Source: Pseudomonadota bacterium (lineage in GTDB: Bacteria; Pseudomonadota; Alphaproteobacteria; Rhizobiales; Xanthobacteraceae). From it: a DNA stretch of 64,000 nucleotides. The stretch lies in the NCBI GenBank assembly GCA_023387735.1, contig JAEWHP010000001.1, forward strand, positions 38,447-102,446. The letters are read 5' to 3'. The position numbers and the translations under genes were made by a program. This document shows, piece after piece, positions 49,179 to 58,356 of the stretch (positions are counted from its first letter, which is position 1; every line of letters starts with the position of its first letter). Below the pieces are notes generated by a model. The model was not told where the DNA came from. It was given only the letters and a program-made list of their open reading frames with translations, and did not search any database.

Positions 49179-50573
49179 ATGCACGGACTTTTCAGGTGGA
49201 GTAGAAAATGGTGGCCGGGCGTCATTCCTCTGGTCATCTTCTGGGCCATCGCGGCCTGGACCAGCACTGAGCCCCTGGAAGCCGATCTGGCGCAGCGTTC
49301 GACCGCTGCGCTGAAGGATACCATCCTCGACAAGCGACGAATCTCGGTCGACGGTCGCGACGTGACGCTCGCCGCGGAAGCATTTTCGGAAGATGGCCGC
49401 AACGGCGCGGTGGCGTCGGTCGAAGCCGTGCCGGGCGTGCGGCTGGTCAACGATGAAACCCGCCTCGTGCCCGAAGCAAAGCCGTTTGTGTGGTCGGCCG
49501 AACGCGACGTCGTTCGGGTCACGTTGTCAGGCAGTTCGCCGCTGCCGGCGAGCAAGGGCAGGTTGCTCGAAGCCGCGCGCGCCAATCTCGGTGGTGTCGA
49601 GGTCGTCGACAGGACGACGCTGGCGCGCGGCGCGCCGCCGCGCTTTGACAGCGTCGCGCTGCTGCTGCTCGACCAGATCGCCAGGTTGAAAGAGGGCAAG
49701 ATCACGCTGTCGGACACCAAGGTCAGCCTGTCCGGCATGGCCCGCGAACTTGGCGGCAGGGAAGCCATTGCCGCGGCGCTGAAAAATCTTCCGGAGGGCT
49801 TTTCGGTCGCAGCCAACGACGTCAAGGCTCCGCCCTACGTCTTCCAGGCCTACAAGGATCCGGTCGCGGTGACGGTGACGCTGACGGGCAATGTGCCCGA
49901 CAGCAATGTCCACGCTGCGCTGGTGGCGGCAGCAAGACGCAAGTTCTTCAAGGAAAAGGTCGTCGACAACCTCAAGGTCAGCATCGGTGCGCCCGCGGGC
50001 TTTGCCAACGCGGTGGTGGCTGCGCTCGGCGGGCTGTCGCGGGTGTCGACCGGTACGCTGGTCGTCTCGGACCGGGAAGTGAAGTTGTCGGGCGATGCGC
50101 TTTATGAGGCCGCCGCGGTTCAGATCCGCGCCGGACTCGGCAAGGACTTTCCCCAGGGCTGGCAGTTCAAACCGGAAATCTCGGTCAGGCCGCCCGCTGC
50201 GCCGGTGGATGCCACCGTCTGCCAGCAACTGTTTGCCGATCTGCTCGGCAAGGCCAGGATCCGCTTCGAATCCGGCAGGGCCGACATCGTGGCGGATTCC
50301 GCAGGCCTGCTCGACCGCCTGATCGAAACCGCGTTGCGCTGTCCGAACGCCAATATCGAGATCGCCGGACATACCGACAGCGATGGCGAAGACGCGGCCA
50401 ACCAGGAACTGTCCGAGAAACGCGCGCAGGCGGTCGCCGACTACCTGGTCAAGGCGGGGCTGCCGGCGACCCGGTTCAGCGCGGTCGGCTACGGCGAGAC
50501 CCAGCCGGTCGCAACCAACGATTCCGACGATGGCAAGGCGCAGAACCGCCGCATCGATTTCGTGGTGAAGTAG
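49179..50573 (+). CDS. OmpA-C domain protein with repeated BON-like segments
   Basis: 464 residues with an uncleaved N-terminal membrane anchor (GVIPLVIFWAIAAWTS). A periplasmic region contains several BON-like repeats (RSTAALKDTILDKRRISVDG; FDSVALLLLDQIARLKEGKI; AGFANAVVAALGGLSRVSTG). The C-terminal OmpA domain has KARIRFESGRADIVADS, IEIAGHTDSDGEDAANQELS and ADYLVKAGLPATRFSAVGYG. It would bind peptidoglycan and tether it to the envelope, like mycobacterial ArfA in outline. One base separates it from the next gene, which is co-transcribed. Confidence 0.87.
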   Translation: MHGLFRWSRKWWPGVIPLVIFWAIAAWTSTEPLEADLAQRSTAALKDTILDKRRISVDGRDVTLAAEAFSEDGRNGAVASVEAVPGVRLVNDETRLVPEAKPFVWSAERDVVRVTLSGSSPLPASKGRLLEAARANLGGVEVVDRTTLARGAPPRFDSVALLLLDQIARLKEGKITLSDTKVSLSGMARELGGREAIAAALKNLPEGFSVAANDVKAPPYVFQAYKDPVAVTVTLTGNVPDSNVHAALVAAARRKFFKEKVVDNLKVSIGAPAGFANAVVAALGGLSRVSTGTLVVSDREVKLSGDALYEAAAVQIRAGLGKDFPQGWQFKPEISVRPPAAPVDATVCQQLFADLLGKARIRFESGRADIVADSAGLLDRLIETALRCPNANIEIAGHTDSDGEDAANQELSEKRAQAVADYLVKAGLPATRFSAVGYGETQPVATNDSDDGKAQNRRIDFVVK

Positions 50574-50574
50574 C

Positions 50575-50871
50575 ATGGCCAGTCTCGCAACATTCTACTG
50601 GGGCTGGCTGCTGGCGTCGCTGCTGCTCGGCTTCGGCATGGGCTGGATATCCGTGGTTCAGCACGGCGACGGCGTCTCGAGGAAACTGCAATGGTGGCTC
50701 CTGGCGCTGGCGGCGGCGGTAATTGCGATCGCTGTCGCGCGTGTCGTGCCCGGCCGCTTCGGCTACTGGCTCGACCTGGGACTGATCATGTTCGCGCTCT
50801 ATCTCTTCGGTTGTGCGGTCGGATCATGGCTGCGTGCCTGGGTCGTTTCACGCAGCACGCCGGCGGCATGA
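50575..50871 (+). CDS. small membrane protein linked to the OmpA/BON gene
   Basis: 98 residues with three hydrophobic helices (FYWGWLLASLLLGFGMGWIS; LQWWLLALAAAVIAIAVARV; YWLDLGLIMFALYLFGCAVG). The start is one base after the OmpA/BON stop, so the pair is one operon. I do not recognise the family; it may be an accessory of the envelope protein. Confidence 0.75.
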   Translation: MASLATFYWGWLLASLLLGFGMGWISVVQHGDGVSRKLQWWLLALAAAVIAIAVARVVPGRFGYWLDLGLIMFALYLFGCAVGSWLRAWVVSRSTPAA

Positions 50872-51030
50872 TCGCATCGATGGCCAGCCCCGCGCATATC
50901 TGCCGTCATCACGGGTTCGTGGCTGGTTCTCTGGTCGGTTTGCCGGCCGGTCCCCGATGCCGCGGAACCGCTGTCAAGCCGCGCGTTTGCAGCAAATCTG
51001 TGCTTCGACTGTCATCTAATAGGTTGAAGA

Positions 51031-51080
51031 AGCGCGTTTTATGGCCGTCAGGCGAATTCCACTCCGGCTCAAAACGCGCT
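51031..51080. repeat. inverted repeat AGCGCGTTTT ... AAAACGCGCT
   Basis: Perfect 10-bp arms (51031-51040 and 51071-51080) with a 30-nt loop that holds a smaller partial stem. It lies in the 290-bp gap before the UPF0104 gene (50872-51161), where no other feature is seen. It could be a terminator of the preceding operon or another dispersed repeat. Confidence 0.5.
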
Positions 51081-51161
51081 ACCAGAGGGGCCAGGGAGCA
51101 GGGTGGCGCTGGCGGGGTTCGCACCGATGCCGTCGCTGTCGGATCGCATTTCGAGGTCTAG

Positions 51162-52217
51162 ATGCTGGAAGCAATACGCAGGGCGATCTCGTTTCTGCGC
51201 CAGAAGCAGGTCCTGCATAAGCTCGGGGTTGTGATCAGTGTCGCGGTCATCGCCATCGCGTGCTACGTGCTCTATCACATGCTCCGCGGTATCGACTCCG
51301 GCGAAGTGATCGATGCCATCAAGAGCACCGAGCCAAGCCGGATCGCCCTGGCGGCCCTGTTCGTGGCGGCGGGCTATTTCACGCTGACCTTCTATGACTG
51401 GTTCGCGGTCCGCACCATCGGCCACCGCCACGTCCCCTACCGCGTCAATGCGCTCGCGGCCTTCACCTCCTACTCGATCGGCCATAATGTCGGCGCCAGC
51501 GTCTTTACCGGCGGCGCCGTGCGCTACCGGATCTACTCGGCGTGGAACCTGAACGCGATCGATGTCGCCAAAATCTGCTTTCTCGCCGGGCTGACCTTCT
51601 GGCTCGGCAATGCCGCGGTGCTGGGATTGGGTATCGCCTATCACCCGGAAGCCGCCGCCTCGATCGACCAGTTGCCGGCCTGGCTCAACCGCCTGGCGGC
51701 CTTCGGCATCATCATCGGGCTGATCGGATACGTCGCCTGGGTCTGGGCCCAGCCGCGTAGCGTCGGCCGCGGGCCGTGGAGCGTCACCTTGCCGGGCGGC
51801 CCGCTGACGCTGCTGCAGATCGCGATCGGCATCGTCGATCTCGGCTTCTGCGCGCTGGCGATGTACGTGCTGGTGCCGGACGAACCCGATGTCGGCTTTG
51901 TCGTCGTCGCGGTCATTTTCGTCTCGGCGACGCTGTTGGGTTTCGCCAGCCATTCGCCCGGCGGGCTCGGCGTGTTCGACGCCGCCATGCTGGTCGGCCT
52001 GTGGCAGATGGACCGGGAGGAACTGCTGGCGGGGATGCTGCTGTTCCGTCTCCTCTACTATATTGCTCCCTTTGTCATATCTGTAATCTTGCTGACGCTT
52101 CGGGAAATTATCCTTGGCGCGCGAATCAAGCGCCAGCGCCGGTCAAAGCCCGGTTCTGACGCCGAGCCGAGACACGAGGCGGTCTATGTGCGCGAGCGTG
52201 GAGACGGTGGCGCCTGA
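51162..52217 (+). CDS. UPF0104 / lysylphosphatidylglycerol-synthase-like membrane protein
   Basis: 351 residues with about eight membrane helices. The layout matches the flippase-like membrane domain shared by UPF0104 and MprF proteins. The Arg-rich family motif region is TSYSIGHNVGASVFTGGAVR followed by YRIYSAWNLN. VSATLLGFASHSPGGLGVFD is the other conserved segment. It lacks the C-terminal soluble synthase domain of MprF, so it is probably a lipid flippase-like protein only. GAGG precedes ATG 51162. phoR begins 70 bp after it. Confidence 0.85.
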   Translation: MLEAIRRAISFLRQKQVLHKLGVVISVAVIAIACYVLYHMLRGIDSGEVIDAIKSTEPSRIALAALFVAAGYFTLTFYDWFAVRTIGHRHVPYRVNALAAFTSYSIGHNVGASVFTGGAVRYRIYSAWNLNAIDVAKICFLAGLTFWLGNAAVLGLGIAYHPEAAASIDQLPAWLNRLAAFGIIIGLIGYVAWVWAQPRSVGRGPWSVTLPGGPLTLLQIAIGIVDLGFCALAMYVLVPDEPDVGFVVVAVIFVSATLLGFASHSPGGLGVFDAAMLVGLWQMDREELLAGMLLFRLLYYIAPFVISVILLTLREIILGARIKRQRRSKPGSDAEPRHEAVYVRERGDGGA

Positions 52218-52286
52218 CGACACGGCCCGGAGGTGTTCCAGCGTCGCGAGGAAGCACCCGTTGAACCGAGGGAAGAAGCCGGCGCG

Positions 52287-53594
52287 ATGGCGATAGACGA
52301 TTCCAGTTCTTCCTCTTTCTTTGCCCCGTGGCCGGACCGGCTGCGGCATTCGGCCATCATCCTGATCGCCGCCGGGCTTGCGCTTTGCGCCCTTGTGATA
52401 TTGGCCGATCTCTCGCTGGCACGTGCGGTGGCGGTCTTCATCTGCATCGCGGCCGCAGCCCTGGTGCCGTGGCGGCTGCACAATGCGGTCGCTGCCCGCG
52501 AGGATGTCCGCGCCGTCAGCCCGGTCGAGTCGGCAGCCGTCAGCGCGGTGGTGGCCGGCATGCCGGACCCCGCCGTCCTGCTCGATCGCGCCGGCCGCGT
52601 CCTGCACCTCAACGCCGCCGCCGCCCAGCTCGCGCCGGCGCTGCGCAAGAACGAGCTGGCGCAGTTTGCGCTGCGCTCGCCCGAAATCATCACCGCACTG
52701 CGCGAGGCGATCGCGACCAGCGAGCCGCGCCGGGCGACCTATCTCGACCAGGTGCCGGTCGATCGCTGGATGGAGCTCATCATCACCCCGGTGCCGGTGC
52801 CGACCCTGTTCGGCGGCACCGAGAAGTGCATGCTGATGACGTTCCACGACCAGACGCCGCTGCGCCGGGTCGAGGAGATGCGCGCCGATTTCGTCGCCAA
52901 TGCCAGCCACGAACTGCGTACGCCGCTTGCCGCGCTGTCGGGCTTCATCGATACGCTGCAGGGCCCGGCGAGGGACGACGCCAAGGCGCGCGAGCGGTTC
53001 CTCGGCATCATGCATACGCAGGCGACACGGATGGCGCGGCTGATCGACGACCTGCTGTCGCTGTCCCGGGTCGAATTGTCGGCCCATGTCCGCCCCGATG
53101 CGTCCGTCGATATCGTTCCGATCCTGCGCCAGGTCGTCGACGGGCTGGAGCCGCTGGCCCGGGAACGCCAGGTCGCCATCGAAATCGAACTGCCGGAGGC
53201 GCCGGTGACGATCGCGGGCGACCGCGAGGAACTGCTGCGGCTGTTCGAAAACCTGATCGAGAATGCGCTCAAATATGGCGCCTCCGGCGGGCGGGTAATC
53301 GTTTCCCTGATCCGGGCTGCCTCTGGCGAGGGGGCGCCGGAAGTCCGGGTCATGGTCAGGGATTTCGGGCCCGGGATTGCCCCGGAACACCTGCCGCGGC
53401 TGACCGAGCGCTTCTACCGGGTCGATGTCGGCGACAGCCGCGCGCAGGGCGGAACCGGGCTCGGATTATCCTTGGTGAAACACATCCTTAACCGCCATCG
53501 CGGCCGCCTCGTGATCGAAAGCGTGCCCCGGAAAGGGGCAACCTTTACCGCCTGTTTTCCCCAGGCAAAACCCCTCGCATCCGATCAAACCTGA
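52287..53594 (+). CDS. phoR: phosphate regulon sensor histidine kinase
   Basis: 435 residues from ATG 52287 (GGAAG about 12 nt upstream). GTG 52233 opens the same frame but has no spaced ribosome site. Two N-terminal membrane helices (LRHSAIILIAAGLALCALVI, LARAVAVFICIAAAALVPWR) precede a PAS-like segment. HisKA follows with RADFVANASHELRTPLAALS and an ATPase domain with ENLIENALKYGASG, RDFGPGIAPEHLPRL and GTGLGLSLVKHILN. The layout is that of PhoR. Together with PstSCAB and PhoU it senses phosphate flux and phosphorylates PhoB, which is encoded at the end of the cluster. Confidence 0.93.
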   Translation: MAIDDSSSSSFFAPWPDRLRHSAIILIAAGLALCALVILADLSLARAVAVFICIAAAALVPWRLHNAVAAREDVRAVSPVESAAVSAVVAGMPDPAVLLDRAGRVLHLNAAAAQLAPALRKNELAQFALRSPEIITALREAIATSEPRRATYLDQVPVDRWMELIITPVPVPTLFGGTEKCMLMTFHDQTPLRRVEEMRADFVANASHELRTPLAALSGFIDTLQGPARDDAKARERFLGIMHTQATRMARLIDDLLSLSRVELSAHVRPDASVDIVPILRQVVDGLEPLARERQVAIEIELPEAPVTIAGDREELLRLFENLIENALKYGASGGRVIVSLIRAASGEGAPEVRVMVRDFGPGIAPEHLPRLTERFYRVDVGDSRAQGGTGLGLSLVKHILNRHRGRLVIESVPRKGATFTACFPQAKPLASDQT

Positions 53595-53614
53595 GCGTTT
53601 TCAACCGCTTGTCG

Positions 53615-53632
53615 CTGTCATCCAACTGTCAT
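53615..53632 (+). promoter_or_regulatory. Pho box upstream of pstS
   Basis: CTGTCAT at 53615-53621 and again at 53626-53632, separated by CCAA, give the 11-bp repeat expected of a PhoB-binding Pho box. It lies about 100 bp before pstS ATG 53730. PhoB~P should activate pstSCAB-phoU-phoB here under phosphate limitation. Confidence 0.88.
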
Positions 53633-53729
53633 CCAACCTTCGTAAAAGCTCTATCGACCGCACCTAAACGGGCGGGGTGAGCGCGATCGGGCGCACCGGG
53701 CGCTTCGCTCACAAAGATGGAGACCAACC

Positions 53730-54740
53730 ATGAATTTCATCAAGGATATCGTCGCTGCCGGCCTGGTTGCCGCATCGACGTCGGCTTTCGCTGCCGACAT
53801 CACCGGCGCGGGCGCCACGTTCCCGTTCCCGCTCTATTCCAAGTGGGCCGACGCCTACAAGAAGGAGACCGGCAACGGCCTGAACTACCAGTCGATCGGT
53901 TCCGGCGCGGGCATCAAGCAGATCCAGGCCAAGACCGTGACCTTCGGAGCGAGCGACATGCCGCTCAAGCCGGAGCAGCTCGAAAAGGACGGCATGATCC
54001 AGTGGCCGCAAGCCATGGGTGCTCTGGTGCCCGTCGTAAACCTCGAAGGCATCAAGCCGGGTGAGCTGGTATTCTCGGGCGAACTGCTCGGCGACATCTA
54101 CCTCGGCAAGGTCAAGAAGTGGGACGATCCCGCCATTGCCAAGCTCAATCCGAAGGTGAAGCTGCCGAGCGATGCGATCACCGTCGTTCGGCGTTCGGAC
54201 GGCTCCGGCACCACGTTCATCTGGACCGACTACCTCTCCAAGGTCAACGCCGAGTGGAAGACCAAGGTCGGTGCTGGTACCGCCGTGGAGTGGCCGACGG
54301 GCGTTGGCGCCAAGGGTAACGAAGGCGTCGCCGGCAATGTCAGCCAGACCAAGAATTCGATCGGTTATGTCGAATATGCCTATGCCAAGCAGAACAAGCT
54401 GACCTACGGCGCGGTGATCAACAAGGCTGGCAAGCCCGTGCAGCCGACCATCCAGGCGTTCCAGGCGGCTGCGTCGAACGCCGACTGGGCGGGTGCGAAG
54501 AACTACTTCGTGATCCTGACCGACCAGCCGGGCGAAGCCTCCTGGCCGATCACCGGTGCGACCTTCATCCTGATGCACAAGGATCCCACCGACAAGGCGG
54601 CCGCCAAGGAAGCCATCAAGTTCTTCACCTGGGCTTTCGAGAAGGGCGACAAGATGGCCGAGGAACTCGACTACATCCCGATGCCGGATTCGGTGGTCAA
54701 GATGATCGAGAAGACCTGGTCCGCCGACATCAAGAGCTGA
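53730..54740 (+). CDS. pstS: phosphate ABC transporter periplasmic binding protein
   Basis: 336 residues with a Sec signal (MNFIKDIVAAGLVAASTSAF, cleavage after AFA). Phosphate-binding motifs are ITGAGATFPFPLYSKWADAY, SIGSGAGIKQIQAKTVTFGA, SDMPLKP and VVRRSDGSGTTFIWTDYLSK. It captures phosphate with high affinity and delivers it to PstC/PstA. First gene behind the Pho box. A dispersed repeat (54767-54849) separates it from pstC and may reduce read-through, leaving the binding protein in excess. Confidence 0.96.
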   Translation: MNFIKDIVAAGLVAASTSAFAADITGAGATFPFPLYSKWADAYKKETGNGLNYQSIGSGAGIKQIQAKTVTFGASDMPLKPEQLEKDGMIQWPQAMGALVPVVNLEGIKPGELVFSGELLGDIYLGKVKKWDDPAIAKLNPKVKLPSDAITVVRRSDGSGTTFIWTDYLSKVNAEWKTKVGAGTAVEWPTGVGAKGNEGVAGNVSQTKNSIGYVEYAYAKQNKLTYGAVINKAGKPVQPTIQAFQAAASNADWAGAKNYFVILTDQPGEASWPITGATFILMHKDPTDKAAAKEAIKFFTWAFEKGDKMAEELDYIPMPDSVVKMIEKTWSADIKS

Positions 54741-54766
54741 GCCTGAAGTGGGACTTGCTCGCGCTC

Positions 54767-54849
54767 TGTCATTCCGGGGCGCGAGCAAAGCGAGCGAACC
54801 CGGAATCCCGAGATTCCGGGTCTGGTCCTTCGGACCATCCCGGAATGAC
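54767..54849. repeat. ATTCCGGGG/CCCGGAATGAC dispersed repeat inside the pst operon
   Basis: GTCATTCCGGGGCGCGAGC and CATCCCGGAATGAC are the outer arms, with hairpins GCGAGCAAAGCGAGC and GGTCTGGTCCTTCGGACC. It lies between pstS and pstC, where a structured spacer can stabilise the upstream message. Confidence 0.78.
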
Positions 54850-54928
54850 GCGGGGCAAATCGTCAGCAAGATCGCTCGAAGCGGAAGCGACATTTTTCCA
54901 GCGTTGCAGTAAATACAGGGGATTGAGC

Positions 54929-55927
54929 GTGGCAGAAATGGCGGTTCAGAGCGACGTGATGAATGCGGCCGGACCCTACGATCGTGCGCGGGCCCTCTCA
55001 GCCTTCAAGTTTGGCGACGTCACTTTCTACTGGATCACGCGCGCCTGCGCGATCTCGGTGCTCCTCATCCTCGGCGGCATCATCCTGTCGCTGATCGTTG
55101 GCGCCTGGCCCGCGATCCGGGAGTACGGCGCGGCGTTCCTGTGGACGCAGCGCTGGGCGCCGTCAGCCGATCCGCCCGTACTCGGCGCGCTCGGTCCGAT
55201 CTACGGCACGCTGGTCACGTCGGTGATCGCGATGATGATCGCCATTCCGGTCGGCCTCGGGATTGCGGTGTTCCTCACCGAGATCTGCCCGCTCTGGCTG
55301 CGCCGGCCGATTGGCCTCGCGATCGAACTGCTCGCAGGGATTCCCTCGATCATCTACGGCATGTGGGGCTTCTTCGTTCTGGGGCCGTTTTTGGCTGACA
55401 GCTTTCAGCCGTTCATGATCAGCGTCTTCGACGGCGTTCCCGTGCTGGGCACGATCTTCGCCGGCCCGCCGTCCTATCTCAGCCTGTTCAACGCCTCGCT
55501 GATCCTCGCCATCATGGTGCTGCCCTTCATCACCGCGATCTCGGTCGACGTCTTCAAGACGGTGCCGCCGGTCCTGAAGGAAGCCGCCTACGGCATCGGC
55601 TGCACCACCTGGGAAGTCGTCCGCAACGTCGTCATCCCATACACCCGCGTCGGCGTCATCGGCGGCATCATGCTGGCGCTTGGCCGCGCGCTGGGCGAGA
55701 CCATGGCGGTCACCTTCATCATCGGCAACTCGTTCAAGATCCAGTCCTCGATCTTCGCGCCGGGCACCACGATCTCGGCGGCGATCGCCTCCGAATTCGC
55801 CGAGAGCGACGGCCTGCACCAGTCCGGCCTGATCCTGCTCGGCCTCCTGCTGTTCGTGCTGACGTTCTTCGTCCTCGCTGCCGCGCGGCTGATGCTGATG
55901 CGGCTGGAAAAGAAGGCGGGCAACTGA
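54929..55927 (+). CDS. pstC: phosphate ABC transporter permease PstC
   Basis: 332 residues taken from GTG 54929 (ATG 54938 is an alternative). The frame is open to 54755, but that translates the repeat. Membrane helices and PstC motifs: LWTQRWAPSADPPVLGALGP, LTEICPLWLRRPIGLAIELL, AGIPSIIYGMWGFFVLGP and the ATPase-contact loop VPPVLKEAAYGIGCTTWEVV. GGIMLALGRALGETMAVTFI is near the end. It forms the channel with PstA, which starts two bases after its stop. Confidence 0.95.
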   Translation: MAEMAVQSDVMNAAGPYDRARALSAFKFGDVTFYWITRACAISVLLILGGIILSLIVGAWPAIREYGAAFLWTQRWAPSADPPVLGALGPIYGTLVTSVIAMMIAIPVGLGIAVFLTEICPLWLRRPIGLAIELLAGIPSIIYGMWGFFVLGPFLADSFQPFMISVFDGVPVLGTIFAGPPSYLSLFNASLILAIMVLPFITAISVDVFKTVPPVLKEAAYGIGCTTWEVVRNVVIPYTRVGVIGGIMLALGRALGETMAVTFIIGNSFKIQSSIFAPGTTISAAIASEFAESDGLHQSGLILLGLLLFVLTFFVLAAARLMLMRLEKKAGN

Positions 55928-55928
55928 C

Positions 55929-56774
55929 ATGAACCCGATTTACGCCGCCCGCCGCCGCAACAATATCATCATCAAGTTCCTGTGCCTGGGGGCTGCTGCG
56001 TTCGGCGTCACCTGGCTCGCGCTGATCCTGTTCACGCTGTTCTACAACGGCCTTTCCGGCATCAATCTCGCCGTCTTCACCCAGGATACCCCGCCGCCGG
56101 GATCGACCGACGGCGGACTGCGCAACGCCATCGTCGGTTCGATCATGATGACCGTGATCGGCGTCGGCATCGGCGCGCCGCTGGGGCTGTTTGCCGGAAC
56201 GTACCTTGCCGAATACGGCAAGCACGACAAGCTCACTTCGGTGATCCGCTTCATCAACGACATCCTGCTGAGCGCACCCTCGATCATCATCGGCCTGTTC
56301 ATCTACGGCGCCATCGTGGTGCCGATGGGCGGCTTCTCGGCCTTCGCCGGCGCACTGGCGCTCGCCGTGATCGTGATCCCGGTGGTGGTCCGCACCACCG
56401 AGGACATGCTGGGACTGGTGCCCAATCCGTTGCGCGAGGCGGCGTCTGCGCTCGGCATGCCGCGCTCGCTCGTCATCAAGCGGATTGCCTATCGCGCGGC
56501 GCGTGCCGGCCTCATCACCGGCGTGCTGCTGGCGACCGCCCGCGTCGCCGGCGAGACTGCGCCATTGCTGTTCACCGCGCTCTCGAACCAGTTCTTCAGC
56601 CTCGACATGACGAGGACGATGGCGAACCTTCCGGTCACCATCAACAACTTCGTCCAGAGCCCCTATGCCTACTGGAAGCAGCTCGCCTGGGCCGGCGCCC
56701 TGCTGATCACGCTCACCGTACTTGCCCTTAACATTGGCGCGCGCATCCTCGGCGCCGAGAGGACATCCAAATGA
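55929..56774 (+). CDS. pstA: phosphate ABC transporter permease PstA
   Basis: 281 residues. The first helix (FLCLGAAAFGVTWLALILFT) is followed by the periplasmic segment FTQDTPPPGSTDGGLRNAIV. The membrane domain contains LLSAPSIIIGLFIYGAIVVP, EDMLGLVPNPLREAASALGM (ATPase contact) and LATARVAGETAPLLFTALSN. The usual PstA length and order. The stop overlaps pstB by 4 bases (ATGA), so they are translationally coupled. Confidence 0.95.
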   Translation: MNPIYAARRRNNIIIKFLCLGAAAFGVTWLALILFTLFYNGLSGINLAVFTQDTPPPGSTDGGLRNAIVGSIMMTVIGVGIGAPLGLFAGTYLAEYGKHDKLTSVIRFINDILLSAPSIIIGLFIYGAIVVPMGGFSAFAGALALAVIVIPVVVRTTEDMLGLVPNPLREAASALGMPRSLVIKRIAYRAARAGLITGVLLATARVAGETAPLLFTALSNQFFSLDMTRTMANLPVTINNFVQSPYAYWKQLAWAGALLITLTVLALNIGARILGAERTSK

Positions 56775-57592
56775 ACGATCTCTCCGTATCCGTGAGTAAT
56801 GCGAGCGGCCCCGCCGCGCCGGTGACCTTGCCGGAAGCCGCGCCAAAGGTGACGGCGCGCAATCTCAACTTCTATTATGGCGAGCACCATGCGCTGAAGA
56901 ACATCAACCTCACGCTCGGTACCAATCGCGTCACCGCCTTCATTGGCCCGTCCGGCTGCGGCAAGTCCACCCTGCTGCGGATCTTCAACCGGATGTACGA
57001 CCTCTATCCCGGCCAGCGCGCGACCGGCCAGCTCATGCTCGACCAGACCAACATCCTCGACCCCAAGCTCGACCTCAATTTGCTGCGCGCCCGCGTCGGC
57101 ATGGTGTTCCAGAAGCCGACGCCGTTCCCGATGACGATCTACGAAAACATCGCGTTCGGCATCCGCCTCTACGAGAAGATCTCCAAGTCGGAGATGGACG
57201 GCCGGGTCGAGAAGGCGCTGCGCGGCGGCGCGCTGTGGAACGAGGTCAAGGACAAGCTCAATGCGAGCGGGCTGTCGCTGTCCGGCGGCCAGCAGCAGCG
57301 GCTCTGCATCGCCCGCACCGTTGCGGTGCGGCCCGAAGTGATCCTGTTCGACGAACCCTGCTCGGCGCTGGACCCGATCTCGACCGCCAAGGTCGAAGAG
57401 CTGATCCAGGAACTGGCGGAGGACTACACCATCGCCATCGTCACCCATAACATGCAGCAGGCGGCGCGCGTCTCCGACAAGACCGCGTTCATGTATCTCG
57501 GCGAACTGGTCGAGTTCGACGACACCAACAAGATTTTCACCTCGCCGAGCGATCGACGTACCCAGGACTACATCACCGGCCGGTTCGGCTAA
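56771..57592 (+). CDS. pstB: phosphate ABC transporter ATPase
   Basis: 273 residues with Walker A FIGPSGCGKSTLLR, signature LSLSGGQQQRLCIARTVA and Walker B VILFDEPCSALDPIST. The PstB-typical VGMVFQKPTPFPMTIYENIA and TAFMYLGELVEFDDTNKIFT are present. It energises PstSCA import and, with PhoU, takes part in signalling to PhoR. The stop is 23 bases before phoU. Confidence 0.97.
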   Translation: MNDLSVSVSNASGPAAPVTLPEAAPKVTARNLNFYYGEHHALKNINLTLGTNRVTAFIGPSGCGKSTLLRIFNRMYDLYPGQRATGQLMLDQTNILDPKLDLNLLRARVGMVFQKPTPFPMTIYENIAFGIRLYEKISKSEMDGRVEKALRGGALWNEVKDKLNASGLSLSGGQQQRLCIARTVAVRPEVILFDEPCSALDPISTAKVEELIQELAEDYTIAIVTHNMQQAARVSDKTAFMYLGELVEFDDTNKIFTSPSDRRTQDYITGRFG

Positions 57593-57615
57593 GCGCACGC
57601 CGCGAGGAGATTGAC

Positions 57616-58332
57616 ATGGCTTCAGAACATACCGCCAAGGCGTTCGACAGCGATCTTCAGGAACTGACCCGCCTCGTCGCCGAGATGGGCGGGCTGGTCG
57701 AACGCATGATCACCGAATCCGTCGACGCGCTGGTCCGCCGCGACGTCGCGCTCGGCAAGCGCGTCGTCGCCGCCGACCTCGAGATCGACCGCCTGCAGCA
57801 TGCGATCGAGGAACGCGCGGTGCTGACCATCGCGCGGCGCCAGCCGATGGCGATCGACCTGCGCGAGATCGTCGGCGCCATGCGCGTCGCCACCGACCTG
57901 GAGCGGATCGGCGACCTCGCCAAGAACATGGGCAAACGTGTTGCCGCGCTGGAGAACGATTTCCAGCCGCTGAAGCTGATCCGCGGACTGGAGCACATGA
58001 CCGATCTGGTGCAGTCGCAGGTGAAGTCGGTGCTCGACGCCTACGCGGCGCACGACCTGCCGGCGGCGATGGCGGTCTGGAAGGGCGACGAGGAAGTCGA
58101 CGCCATCTGCACCTCGCTGTTCCGCGAACTGCTCACCTACATGATGGAAGATCCGCGCAACATCTCGTTCTGCATCCATCTGATGTTCTGCGCCAAGAAC
58201 ATCGAGCGGATCGGCGATCACGCCACCAACATCGCCGAAACCGTTTTCTACATGATCGAAGGCCAGCAGATGCTCGACAAGCGCCCGAAGGGCGACACGA
58301 CGGCGTTTGCGACCACGGTCCCCGGGAACTAA
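57616..58332 (+). CDS. phoU: phosphate signalling protein PhoU
   Basis: A 238-residue all-helical protein made of two PhoU repeats. The metal-binding E-x3-D-type motifs are in AMRVATDLERIGDLAKNMGK and FCAKNIERIGDHATNIAETV. It links the Pst transporter to PhoR and represses the Pho response when phosphate is plentiful. GAGGAG precedes the ATG, and it sits in the standard order between pstB and phoB. Confidence 0.96.
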   Translation: MASEHTAKAFDSDLQELTRLVAEMGGLVERMITESVDALVRRDVALGKRVVAADLEIDRLQHAIEERAVLTIARRQPMAIDLREIVGAMRVATDLERIGDLAKNMGKRVAALENDFQPLKLIRGLEHMTDLVQSQVKSVLDAYAAHDLPAAMAVWKGDEEVDAICTSLFRELLTYMMEDPRNISFCIHLMFCAKNIERIGDHATNIAETVFYMIEGQQMLDKRPKGDTTAFATTVPGN

Positions 58333-58356
58333 GTACTTGGAAGAGGCTGAAGCAAT

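Noticed and set aside
50990..51130. Possible tRNA (GGTTCGCA-like loop near 51116)
   Set aside because: No cloverleaf with acceptor and anticodon stems could be drawn. No tRNA or rRNA was recognised in the window.
52071..52092. Pho-box-like TGTCAT...TGTAAT before phoR
   Set aside because: The two units are 9 bp apart instead of 11 and lie inside the preceding coding sequence.
54755..54928. Longer PstC N-terminus
   Set aside because: It would translate the repeat at 54767-54849, and PstC proteins start close to the first membrane segment.
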